Positions 1-10,469 of a stretch of DNA of 64,000 nucleotides are shown here, piece by piece (position 1 is the first letter of the stretch; each line of letters starts with the position of its first letter). The stretch lies in assembly GCA_031213475.1 (NCBI GenBank), contig JARUPZ010000012.1:9940727-10004726 (forward strand), read 5' to 3'. Origin of the DNA: Nereocystis luetkeana (Eukaryota; Sar; Phaeophyceae; Laminariales; Laminariaceae). The notes under the pieces were generated by a model that saw nothing but the letters and a program-made list of their open reading frames with translations, ran no database searches and had not been told where the DNA came from. The position numbers were made by a program, and so were the translations under genes.

Positions 1-308
1 GAGCACAGCGGGCAAAGCAGGACCCGCAACGCCAGACGTCTTGATCGGGAACACATTTGAGGTAGGGACAAGTTCGATAGGCGGGAGTGTCTCATCGTAC
101 CCTTGATCCATTGGTGCAGATTGATTTCTTGCTTTGGGGACCCCTGCGAATAGGTTTAGACGCAAAATGATCCACTTCAACTTGTGCCTGCCACTGTAGC
201 AGTGGTATCCATGATCTTGGTTGGAGTGTGTGATACTCATGGAGCGAAAACACGCCATCCGAAATGGGACGTGCGTGCTGCCGAATGTGGGTGAGGGCTC
301 TTGCCGCG
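1..308 (-). CDS. possible partial exon open to the left edge
   Basis: On the minus strand one frame is open from a possible acceptor (ttctttacag, just above 308) to the window edge, about 100 codons. It includes the segment MDQGYDETLPPIELVPTS followed by a Pro/Val/Ala-rich tail. I do not recognise a family. A second minus frame is also open over 92-346, so openness alone is weak evidence. It could be a real internal exon or the end of an old mobile element. Confidence 0.22.
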
Positions 309-1645
309 CTGTAAAGAAATATGGGCCGACTGCTTACTCGTCTCACGGTTTTCAGATGCCAAAGAGAGGATCAGGCGGGCGGTACTTTTAACAAGCAGGT
401 TGGCGTACGTTCCATGTTCCCTCTGCCCCGGATGTGGTGACCGCACGCAGATGTGCACGGACTGCCCTTCAGAATTGTTGCCGTTTCATGTCCAGCCAGT
501 ACCTGAACCTGTGTGTTTGACCCTTCACGCGCTGCCGGGAGATGCTCCTACGGGACAAGTGTGGGACAACGAGCTATGCCCCCAGTGGTGTCTAGCCACA
601 GACCCAGTGAGTCAGACACCCACCGAGGCTGGCCCCGTCGATGTACGGATGTGTCCGCTTCAAGCAACTGGACCGTGATGGTGTGAGGGCGAAGAGCTTT
701 GAGTCACCTTCATCAAACGATATTGCGTCGTTTGGGGAATCTGGAGATCAAGAGTTGGCGGGGTGGACGATGCGGTCGCGATGGCTACACCATTGTAATC
801 CTTAAACTGTATCACAGCTAGTTGTGAAGCTCACCAGAGCAACGCAGATGAACCACTTCGTATTTTCATAGCATCCAACATGTTATTCTACACGAAGCGC
901 GCTGCTGCAGCTTAACGTGTTGGTTGCGGTCTGTCTGCTGTAGTGCCGGCAAACGCCACTTACTGGTCACGTTCCGCGGACAGTTTGAGTATTCACAGGA
1001 ATCGTGCAATGTGTCATAGCCGGTCCACACATTCGGAAGGTAACCAATCTTCTACTCCTAGTCTGTAGAGAAGACCCCGAATACGCTGCTGCTGTGGGTC
1101 AAGTGTCCGAGAATTAGTTTGAGATGACCGCCAGAGAATTCCTGGCATGGTGCGCCGCCGTCGATAACACCACCATCTGTCGATTCCTGACCAAACGCGC
1201 TATCGCCGGCGCCTCTGTGTCGAAGAGGATGTGTAACATCAGCGCTTACTAGGGACTTGAGAGCTTGTTCGCATGCCAAGTATTGTACCTGTATGCCGTT
1301 ATGGTTGACTCAAATAATAATCGTACGTGTTGCACAAATACAGCAGATAAGTGTGTTTATTTTCAGTAGGTGTAGCATAACAAGAGCTGGTTGTAGAGAT
1401 TGTCGCGACGTCGTGGCTCTTGGGCTGGCGACGGAAGGTCCGCATGTGACAATGCCGTAGAGGTATGAGTCCAGAGGCTCGGCTCGAGCCGCTGTCAAAC
1501 GTTTCGGTGAGATTCGCTGAGGAAAAACGTTCGATGCTGAAAGGTGATTTTCTCTGAGCCATGGTGAAGATCACGACAGGAGAGATACGAGAGAGAGTAA
1601 TATCGAGTGGGCGTGGCAACCATCGGTCAGTCTGGCAAGACGAGG
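309..1645. other. no confirmed gene
   Basis: A 125-codon plus-strand frame (301-678) carries a run of CxxC-like cysteines but has no matching splice sites or family resemblance. A minus-strand frame from an ATG near 1562 begins MAQRKSPFSIERFSS and also matches nothing I know. I see no repeat structure here. Confidence 0.3.
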
Positions 1646-1886
1646 TGTACGATAGGGGTAGCACATCTAGCAAACGAAAAACCTGACTGACGGGGGTCCT
1701 AAGCTGAGGAGCTATCTATTATATGTGGTTGGAATACATGTGATGTTTGACATCATCATACGTGATATACCTTGGCTACCGGATCATCGCTCGTCGGGAT
1801 GTATCTCAAAAAACCGTTTTGGGGTGTGGTGTAGAGCTTGTCAAGTAGGGAGTCTCAGGAAGCTTAGGTGCTACCCCTATTGCAGT
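1646..1886. mobile_element. inverted-repeat element, family II (MITE-like)
   Basis: The ends are inverted copies: TACGATAGGGGTAGCAC at the left and GTGCTACCCCTATTGCA at the right. The interior shares with the copies at 12650 and 45119 the motif of opposed 'gctgaggagct' and 'agtctcagga' blocks. No open frame is present. This looks like a non-autonomous DNA transposon of about 240 bp, somewhat diverged. Confidence 0.6.
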
Positions 1887-2430
1887 ATGGTCAGACACAC
1901 CCTCTACATCTTGACGTACCAAACGGGTCATAATACTGACCAACCTACCGCAATGCACCTTGATGCTTGCCCATGGACGGACGTCGATATTTTCTGGCGG
2001 GAAGTAAGTAACATAGATACTGGATAGTTGTAAACGTCCGGACGAAGGCATTCGTAACGTCTGCTTAGCTCTCATCAAATAGCAACGACTTCGCAACTAG
2101 TTATACCTCAAGTTGACTATAAATTTACCAACGGTCAAGCTGCCACGTAAATATTACGTGTGCCGTGTTTACCGTGCTGCGTATTCTATGCCAGGTTTGC
2201 TTCAACAATACTCCATATGTATCAGGTAGTAGTACTGAGAAAATACGCCACATAGGCAGCGTATCGAACCTACTTGCTATAATGTGGAGGGAGTTGCCTC
2301 CTAGGGGTGCAGGTGTGTGGGTGCTGAGATACTCGTCCATTGTGTTTTATTAGTATTTGCAGTCGTTGTCACTCCATCGAGAGCATGAGCTATAATACGG
2401 TACAGAAATCACATGGCAGACCGTAAATGA

Positions 2431-2517
2431 AGCAGGAGGAGAAAGCAGCGATAGACAGAGGGGAACCCATACCACTAGTATTGTGGTTCCCCTGATCTAC
2501 CATGATAACCTCCTGCT
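2431..2517. repeat. fold-back (hairpin-forming) sequence
   Basis: Outer arms AGCAGGAGG and CCTCCTGCT enclose inner arms around AGGGGAACC and GGTTCCCCT, so the 87 bp can fold into one imperfect hairpin. No coding potential. It may be a short MITE or the relic of one. Confidence 0.5.
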
Positions 2518-3035
2518 ACACAGGTCTAAGAATTACAAAATATATTGAAGGAGGGTTGAATATGCGGCTGTTCGAACAGTCACAGAAGAGACAGCTATAC
2601 CCCGCACCTCGTATGGAGGCATATATATACGCCTTTAGAAAACACGAACACCGATTATCGAGCTGAAACACGGAGCTCGTGGTCGGGAAAACGCGCGTAA
2701 GATGCCAACGGTAAACGGGTTACGGCGAGAAGGCGAAGTCCAAAGCAAGCGATCCAGAACACGAAGATAGATGCGGAAAACGGAATTCTAAAAACGACAG
2801 AAGAAGCGAGAAACAATACGTGCACAAAAGAAAACAAGGCACGCAGCGATTCATAAACGCTAGGTCCTTAACATGGACCCACCTGGAAAAGCTAGGGTAG
2901 GACTTCTTGTCGAGCCAAGAGGGAGACGACGGAGGCCGGCCAGAAGAGGGCTCAAGGGCGTTAAGCAAAGCCCAAGGACTGAAGGCGGTACGAAAGCGAG
3001 AAGAACGCCGCGAAGCTTGACGAAGGGGGGTCTCT

Positions 3036-3110
3036 AACGTGGGTCCTAGGTGCAGGCAACAACGTGGGTCCTAGGCGCAGGCAACAACGTGGGTCCTAGG
3101 TGCAGGCAAC
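3036..3110. repeat. 25-bp tandem repeat, three units
   Basis: Three consecutive 25-bp units begin AACGTGGGTCCTAGG and differ at one base in the middle unit (gtgc or gcgc). A diverged fourth unit may follow. Confidence 0.85.
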
Positions 3111-4393
3111 AACCTGGGGCCAACGGTCTATACGTGGGACCCGGAAGGACTAGGTGGCACTCGCACTATTAACTACTAAGACGCGGCGACATCATTCCTT
3201 CGAAAACATGCAGGACGAGAAAAGAGAGGTTAAAAAAGAATGCCTCGTGTATCCGGTGAGGTCGAAGAGGATGCCTCGTGTACCGCAAACAGAGAAGTAA
3301 AATGCCACGTGTCCTACTATGTACTGCAGTAGTAACTGAAGCTATGCGTATGGGGTAGAAAAGGCTACTCGTGGAAAAAACAGGTGTGCCACAGACATAC
3401 AATGTACATGCCAGGTAAGGGTCAAGAAGAAATGACTTGCACACTGCAGCAGAAACAGCAAAAAAATATAAGACAAGTCATCTACGCTGCAACAGACGCA
3501 GGGAGTGTATATTACGTGTCCAATAGATACTCGGGGCAAGGAAAATCAGCCAAGAAAAAATACTACTCAAGGAAGGGGAGACTACGGTAGCACCACAAGT
3601 CACCGGCCTTCACGAAGAGGAGGCAGGTGGAATCGTGGGTGGGAAGTACAAAAAAAAAAAACAGAACTCTCCCCAAAGGATAATACCACAGATCGACGGT
3701 GGTAGGTACACGTCGAATCAACAAACGCTCCCGAAAGTACAACACCACTATTTATTTGGCGGTCGCCCCGAAAAGAGGCAAGTAAGTGGAACCGATGGTG
3801 GTAGGCTGAAGAAAACGAATATAACACAGCACGACGAAATTGTACCCAAAAAAATGAGCTATTAATGAAGTTCAGCAGCCCTCGTGAGAAGAGGAATGCG
3901 GAACCGGCCGGGGTAGATTGAAGCAACACGTTCATAGTAGGCCAAAAGAGTAATAATAAGCACCGCTGGCTAAAGACTAATAAGAAGGCAATGCACGCTG
4001 AGAATCATGAAGGCAGCGTTCGAACCGTCGGATCTGAGAGGCTAGCGTTGAGCCATTGATAGAAAGGTGAAATAGAACTAAACAACACGCTGCAGAGCGA
4101 TGAAAGCGGGAGCTGTAACGTGGGACGTAAGGCACAAGCTTAGAACTTTTGGTTGGGTCGGAAACGGAACACCGGAAACTACCAAAGCCAGTCGAACGTA
4201 TGCGGAAGAAAGAGCAAAAACAACCCAGGCCGTATCTATATTCCCAGCGAACACGTCGGGCAAAACGGAACGAGAAAGGTAGAAATCCTACAGTAGCGCG
4301 GTTCAATAGCCTGAAACGGGGGTTTGACAATGTGGGACCCAGGCAGGCTAACAACACAAATATTTGTGGGAAACAGAGGGGAAGCCAGCTGTT

Positions 4394-4490
4394 GTAGGGA
4401 AGCGCGACTGCCTGAAACGGGTGAGAAATAACGTGAGCTAGCCGTAGGGAAGCGCGACGGCCTGAAACGGGGGAGCAATAATGTGAGCCT
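4394..4490. repeat. 50-bp tandem duplication
   Basis: Two adjacent units begin GTAGGGAAGCGCGAC at 4394 and 4444 and share the phrase CCTGAAACGG. Related phrases occur upstream (around 4310), so this is part of a decayed array. Confidence 0.75.
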
Positions 4491-5751
4491 CTAAGTGACT
4501 GAGAAGGACTACTCGCATGACTTGGTGTGCAGCCACGCCTTTCGACCCAAAGCAGGTACGCCTGAACCAGAAAGAAAGAGGGGGTCACAAGCCAACAACC
4601 TGGGGTTGTGGGGCCAGAACGGGGTCGATACGTGGGTCCTTTGGAGGCAGCAATGCCGCAAAACGATCAAGGAAGGAAAACGTAACGGGGGAATGTCAAA
4701 AGGAAACGACCTATGTGAGCTGCGAAGCCTAAACAGGTTCAATAACGTGGGACTCGCGGGAGCAAGCACGTCGACAAAGAAGACGGGGAGGCTCAAGAGG
4801 AAATCGCCATGGGACTCTCGGGGGCTACGTAACAACAGGAAGCCAATAGTCTGCGCCGTGGCACCCAAAGATGCAACTTTAGAATCATCAACAACCGAAG
4901 CTGATACGCAGAGGAGAAGAAATAACAAGAAGGAGGCAATAAAACAAGGGACTCGCCCATCGCAAAGAAATATACGGGGAGTATCGGTGTCCACCTTTCA
5001 AACGTAAGCAAAGCTAGTTATAAAAGACGAGAAAGAAGCCAACCGGAAAAGAGGACTCGGGCGTCGTGAAACAAGACACGGGAAGCGTTTATGGCCCAGC
5101 CAAGGGCGCAGGGCGAGGAGTCAACTGAGCTGCGGAAGCCGTAGCGTTGCTACGGTAACAACACCATGGTTCTACGGTCTTAAAGAAGTGTTCACGTAGC
5201 TGAGCGGTGGTCGGTTGAAGCACAACACAGAAAATATGGACACCCCTCCTGCTGAAGAGAAGGAGAGAAACTCGAATACTAAGGCCGAAGCTCAAAATGT
5301 CAACACGATGGTGGTCAATGAAAATAACAAAACAAACCTAATACCCGGAAAGAGGGGAAAAGGACCGAAGGCATATGATATGCTGCTACTTCATCAAGAC
5401 GGTTGAAGGCCTACCACGATGGTGGGCCTCCGAGGGGCTATATCGTAGTAAAAAGTTGTGAGTCAAGAATGCAGACTTGACCGATAGGAGGCTAATGTGG
5501 GGCCAACCAAGTCGAAGGCTGATATGTACGCATGAACTACAGGCGTTGAGAAACACGTACGCACACGAATGTGAAGACAAAGGTAACAACTGTGTGGCGT
5601 GAACGCGAAGACGGAGAAAATACCTGTTTCCATCATGCACATGATACAAGCAAACAAACAGGCCAAGAACTAATCAGGCAAAACTGCCACGGAATTGCGA
5701 GCTGATACACTTAGTAGGCCGAAAAATGATCCGGAAAAGGGGGGGGCATTA

Positions 5752-5960
5752 GCTAGCGTTGGACCCGAGAACTTTCGTGCTATCGGTGCTAACGTTGTAC
5801 CCAGGAACATTCGTGCCATCAGTGAGTGGAAAAATGGGAGTGATAACTAGTGTTGGACCTGAGTGTGCTCGCATACAAGTAAACCTAAAAGGGGGGGGGG
5901 GGGTTGTTAACTGACGTAGGACCCGAAAACGCTCGAAGCGACGAGGCTGTGACAGCCTGG
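5752..5960. repeat. degenerate tandem repeat around 'gttggacccgag'
   Basis: Variants of 'taacgttggacccgagaac' followed by 'ttcgtgc' recur four or five times at uneven spacing. A run of 13 G (5891-5903) sits inside the array. Confidence 0.5.
5891..5903 (+). repeat. G homopolymer (13)
   Basis: Uninterrupted run of G on the plus strand, one of seven runs of 13-19 G in the window. Confidence 0.9.
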
Positions 5961-6578
5961 TTTTGAGCCCAGACGTCTCGCGGAAACAATGACAGACCAA
6001 ACATCACATGATAGTTCCAAAACGAAGGAAAATGGGCGCCCTGTGCAGTCCAAAACTAACAATCAGAAAATAAATGAGAAATACGCACGCTTCCAACAAG
6101 CACGTGCTAGGTAGTGTAAGGGCAAGGGACGAGGAAATTATGGCCCGACGGTTTTGGTGACTGTTACAGAAAACGGGGCAAGCCTAACCGTGCGGCGACA
6201 AAAGACAAACACACGACAGGTTTACTGCCAACTCGTAGTTTCGGAAACGAGGCAAGCTAGCCCAGCGGAAAACGACGATGGGACACGAAAGGTTTGCGAC
6301 CTATATATATTCCAAAAAGAGGCGAGTGAACCAGCTGGGGCACGATACCCACACGTAATGCCTACGTTCGTGCAGCCACACAACAGGACGAACCCAAACA
6401 AGAAAAAAACAAAAAAAAAAAAAAACGATATCAAGTACATACTCATTGCTAATCAAAACTACTGTAGTCAACCGGGACCGTGCATCAATGTGGTCATACC
6501 CCGCGAGATAAACTCCGTCTTGTGCATCGCGTGTGCGCAGATCCATAGTTGGCGTTCCGTGAACACGCGAAGTGCGCA

Positions 6579-6775
6579 GTGAGGGGACAACTCGTGCACC
6601 GGGTGGGCCTTGCCATAAGGCGCGGGAGCAAAAGAAGAGATGATGGTGTTGTTCTTGTTATTTATCGTTGTCGAGGTTCAGTTGAGTACTGGGGTCAAGG
6701 GGCCTCTCATCCCTGTTCCCCGTGACCCTGGGAAATCATCCTAATATAGGTTTATGCAGCCCATTCGGGAAAGCA
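6579..6775. repeat. direct repeat A, copy 1
   Basis: It starts GTGAGGGGACAACTCGTGC and ends near CCCATTCGGGAAA. A clearly related copy lies at 9899-10120 in the same orientation. The two differ by small indels and many substitutions. No coding capacity is evident. Confidence 0.75.
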
Positions 6776-7155
6776 CAAACCCTCCGCATATAATATGCCC
6801 GTTGGACCATTTCCAGCTACACAAATCACATCAACCAACCGGTCAGGATACATCAGACATTTGCGCTACTATGAACGACTGCTATCTCTGACAGCTCCCC
6901 CATTTGCGGCTCATGGTCATGATCATAGTGTCAATGCCGTATCACTACTGTAGGTCTACAATCATCCCTGTCGTCGTGGCACTGCAAGTAGTATAGTTCC
7001 ACCGATCCAAACACAGAAATCCCAAAACCCATAAAAAAGCTGCCTCCCGGCAAAGAAATCGCCAACCTCATCCAGAATCCAAAAAATCAAATTCAATGCA
7101 AATTTCCAAAACCATACTGTACTGTTCATCCGTAAGCATCAACAGTCTCCCCAAC

Positions 7156-7325
7156 ATTCAACTGCCGTAACTACGGACCTCTATCCGCGATATGTTCAAA
7201 CGGTCATCAGTTCAGAAACTGCTACACACGCACAACCAAGCACTCAACTGCCGTAACTACGGACCTCTGTCGGCGATATTCAAACGGTCATCAGTTGAAA
7301 ACCTACTACACGCACGCAACCGCCA
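7156..7325. repeat. 86-bp tandem duplication
   Basis: The phrase CAACTGCCGTAACTACGG occurs at 7159 and 7245, followed in both units by 'gcgatat..ttcaaacggtcatcagtt'. The units differ by a few bases and indels. Confidence 0.8.
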
Positions 7326-7782
7326 CCCGGCTGTGTACACATCGCCCTTCGACCAAAAACTCCATAAAATGTTTCCGAGGTTGTCTTCTTTCGGGAAATT
7401 ATGAGTGATCAATGTTGAAGATCATACTGCACATTGTCGGATGGCAAGAAGAGAAAAAGTAACGAAATCCAAAATATTATAATCCTTCCAATCAGCATAC
7501 TCAAAAAAATCCTACATATATATATATATCTTACTCCTCCAAGTCAGCACAATACCACCCGAATCTCTCGACGGTACTGTATAGCTTACCTAAGCTAGCT
7601 ATGTCTTCCTTATGAACCAACCACTTAAAATACCCATTGCATACCACTGAAAATTGAAAACAGTGATGATCAATGCATAGGTACGCGCACGACACGTGGT
7701 ACCATAGCCTTATAAAACCCTCGTACGTGACAGTACTTTATGCAGTAATGTCCATACCAGTATTACCCAAACACTGCATCCC

Positions 7783-7796
7783 GGGGGGGGGGGGGG
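7783..7796 (+). repeat. G homopolymer (14)
   Basis: Uninterrupted plus-strand G run. Confidence 0.9.
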
Positions 7797-7938
7797 TTAC
7801 AAAACAATCAAGATGATTCCACTAGATCGGTCAACTATATACATAAATCATCCAGTAGTTTCCAAAAAATTGTGCCCCAACAAGCAAAAACAATACCAGG
7901 TACATATTTTCCAGCATATTATTGCTTCGCGGCAGGCA

Positions 7939-7957
7939 GGGGGGGGGGGGGGGGGGG
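7939..7957 (+). repeat. G homopolymer (19)
   Basis: Uninterrupted plus-strand G run, tied for longest in the window. Confidence 0.9.
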
Positions 7958-8078
7958 TATCCGGATATGACAGCAGCAGTAAACACACAAAAAAAATAAA
8001 AAAATCCAACTTACCAAACAAGTGACAAAATGCAAGCAAACACATCTTTTTTTTAATACGGAACATGCACGCACGCGC

Positions 8079-8092
8079 GGGGGGGGGGGGGG
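8079..8092 (+). repeat. G homopolymer (14)
   Basis: Plus-strand G run directly upstream of a family I MITE. Confidence 0.9.
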
Positions 8093-8113
8093 TATACAGT
8101 CCAGTTGCGATAC

Positions 8114-8229
8114 TATTACGGGGGACCATAGTTAATAGGACCTGTGGTATACATAAAAACCTACCAGGTATATATTTAACCATTTCTACTAACAATATTT
8201 GGTCTTATTAACTATGGTCCCCCGTAATA
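8114..8229. mobile_element. family I MITE, copy 1
   Basis: Ends are TA-TTACGGGGGACCATAG and its inverted match CTATGGTCCCCCGTAA-TA. The arms continue into GTTAATAGGACC. The interior holds 'aaaaacctaccagg' and 'aacaatatttggtc'. The element is about 116 bp with no open frame. The TA on each side fits the target duplication of Tc1/mariner-type elements. Confidence 0.85.
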
Positions 8230-9457
8230 ATACGTGCTGTAGTACGCAAATTAAAATTAAAGCAAAGTCATGGGCCTCGACTCCAAGCACGTACGTGTCT
8301 GTCCGTACATCGTACATACACACGTGCATCATTACCCCTCCTCGCTGAGACGGATGCCTTCGCCGCGGCCTTCGTTCTCCAGTCTATCTGATCTCCGGCC
8401 GCGGCTCGGGTCGTTTTGTCCGCCTGGGGGGATAGATATAGCACTGCCGCTCCCGAGGGATTGAACGCAACAAAAAGCATGGGGCAGAACCGTAGGGACA
8501 CGTGAGAGCACCATAAACTCGTTTTTGCTTGTTGTCCATCAGTCAAAAAATAGCAAGATATCTCTCGATTTTCGAGTACCTGGTATACCACAGCAGTAGC
8601 ATGTACTGTATAATATTACTGTCCTGTACTACGTAGTATATACTGCTGCTGTCCTTCCTCCCTACTCGAATCAGCGTGCAAGCTCTTGCTCACAGTTTAT
8701 ACCTACTCCGAAGGCGATATAAAAATCAAGGAAAATATACGTTGTTGTACCGGAAAAAGCTACGTACGCGCATCCCATTCAGAGATAGTAGTGCGTAAGT
8801 ATTACCTATCAGGTGCGTCTATTCTTGGTGGATTGAGCTCCAAAAGTATCAACCAGAACGAATACCAGGTACCAAATATCTGCTACTGAAAATTCACATG
8901 CACATACATACGTGATGTTGCGCAAACAGATCATTCACAATCATCCATTTGCCAAGCACATCACTAATTCCAGGAAAAAACTAAAAAAAAACTCAAACAA
9001 TCAAGGTCTACAACGTGGTACCCTACCAGCCTAGCCAGGTACTCAAACCTCAAACCGGGATTCTGAAATTCGATTCCCCATCCATTAGACATTACCAACC
9101 AACATAAAATTTCTGTATCCAGACAAAAACAGCGTCTTGTAAGTAAGTGGTAAAATCGATGCAGTCGAGTCTAGGGTAGCAGGGGCACTAAAAATGACTG
9201 GAGTTGCTCGTTTACCGTCCAATCACAAAGTTTTAAACATAAATACGTCAGCTGCAGCTGAAAAATTCCTTCCTGCTTGCACTTACTTCTCTTCCACGTT
9301 CGTTGAGCATTATTGAAAAAACCGCTGATTTTTCGCTCGACGGAATCGCACTCAAGGATGTTGCGCTTGACGGTGGAGCGTTGCTCTCCTGGGTTGATGC
9401 CCCTCTCCCATCTGCTCTAACTTCTACTTGTTGTGCGTAACTAACGTCGGCCGTGTC

Positions 9458-9460
<3 letters not shown>
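8230..9460. other. no gene seen
   Basis: Frames of 60-107 codons on both strands show no family resemblance and no splice context I trust. Confidence 0.35.

Positions 9461-9517
<57 letters not shown>
9461..9517 (+). repeat. (CTG)19 microsatellite
   Basis: Nineteen perfect CTG units on the plus strand. Read on the minus strand they give poly-Ala in an 89-codon frame rich in Ser and Pro. That frame could be the low-complexity part of a protein, but nothing else supports it. Confidence 0.9.
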
Positions 9518-9520
<3 letters not shown>

Positions 9521-9639
9521 GTGATAATGTCGCTGGTAGTAGCACTGCTGTTGCTGGTGGTAGTGGAGATCCGGGTGTACTGATGCTGTCGTTGTTGTCC
9601 TTGGGAATTAGAATAGTGCTGCTGCTGCTGCCGCTGCTG

Positions 9640-10460
9640 GTGGTTGTGATACTGGTGGTAACGTTGCTCCTGCTTGCCGCGTTCCGTTTATGGCCTCGAG
9701 ATGTTCCCATTCATCGGCACTCCAATACCCTACCCCGACACCGGTGTTTTCTCCGTTGGCCAGCCCATCGCATCTATGGTCACCACACTATCCATTTTGC
9801 CCAAACTCTCACCAGGTCTCCCTCACCGCGGCGTCCAGCAGTCCGTCCCTGGTTTCACCCTCTGGCACCAGCCATCCTGACGTATAGGTCTCGCTAGCGT
9901 GAGGGGACAACTCGTGCACCGGGTGTGGCGCCGATCGACCTTGCCATGAGGCGCGGGAGCAAAAGAAGAGATGGTGTTGTTGGTCTTGTTGTTGTCGTTG
10001 CAGTCCGATTGTGTCGTAGTTGAGACCAGAAAAGACTGAGGTCAATTGGCCTATCAACCCTGTTCCCCGTGACCCTGGAAAACCATTCAAAACAGTTTTC
10101 ATGCAACCCATTCGGGAAACCCTCAAGGGGCTACCACCGTCTCATCACTTACCCTACACAGCGCTTCCATCACCATCCGTGATCACCACGCGATCACCGC
10201 CTCGTGCTAGGAACCTGAAACCCCCCCAGCCAACACCACCCCCTGTTTTTGATTGGGTCATCGGACTCCAAAAGCACTCCTACCGCATTCTCCACAACTC
10301 CCATGCAGCTACCGTCTTGCGCTTGGAGTGTCTTACCGTATCCCTTTGAGACCTACTATCGCGTTTCATCAGATCCTTCATCTAACAACCTCTACACCTC
10401 CAGGCTCCTCACCAACTCCTGGCCCTGCCAAGATCAGCCCCCGCCCTGCGTGTGAGACAT
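9640..10460 (+). other. proline-rich open stretches, unassigned
   Basis: Two or three plus-strand frames stay open for 65-109 codons and are rich in Pro, Ser and Thr (for example IGTPIPYPDTGVFSVGQPIA). No domain is recognised. The second copy of direct repeat A lies in the middle, so part of this is repeat sequence. Confidence 0.3.
9899..10120. repeat. direct repeat A, copy 2
   Basis: Homologous to 6579-6775 in the same orientation, about 3.3 kb apart. It carries an extra CGCCGATCGA insertion near its start and diverged (TTG)n-like sequence in the middle. Confidence 0.75.
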
Positions 10461-10469
10461 AGCAGTCGT

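Larger units (their letters stand above)
2600..6578. other. purine-rich non-coding stretch with short tandem repeats
   Basis: The plus strand is markedly A/G-rich for about 4 kb. Phrases such as 'acgtgggacc', 'cctgaaacgg' and 'gaagaggag' recur with variation. Several frames of 60-200 codons are open on both strands because stops are rare in such a composition. None shows a recognisable domain. I call no gene here. Confidence 0.45.
6776..8113. other. no gene seen; A+T-richer spacer with G runs
   Basis: Only short frames are open. It contains an 86-bp tandem duplication and two long G runs, and nothing else I can name. Confidence 0.4.

Noticed and set aside
301-678. Cysteine-rich plus-strand frame as a zinc-binding protein
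   Set aside because: Cys spacing does not match a zinc finger I know, and there are no splice or start signals to support it.
3977-5011. Frames of 125-203 codons on both strands
   Set aside because: Purine-rich composition leaves few stops; overlapping frames on both strands are equally open and nothing resembles a domain.
6579-10120. Direct repeats as the two ends of an LTR element
   Set aside because: No recognisable element genes lie between them, and neither a primer-binding site nor matching target duplications could be seen.
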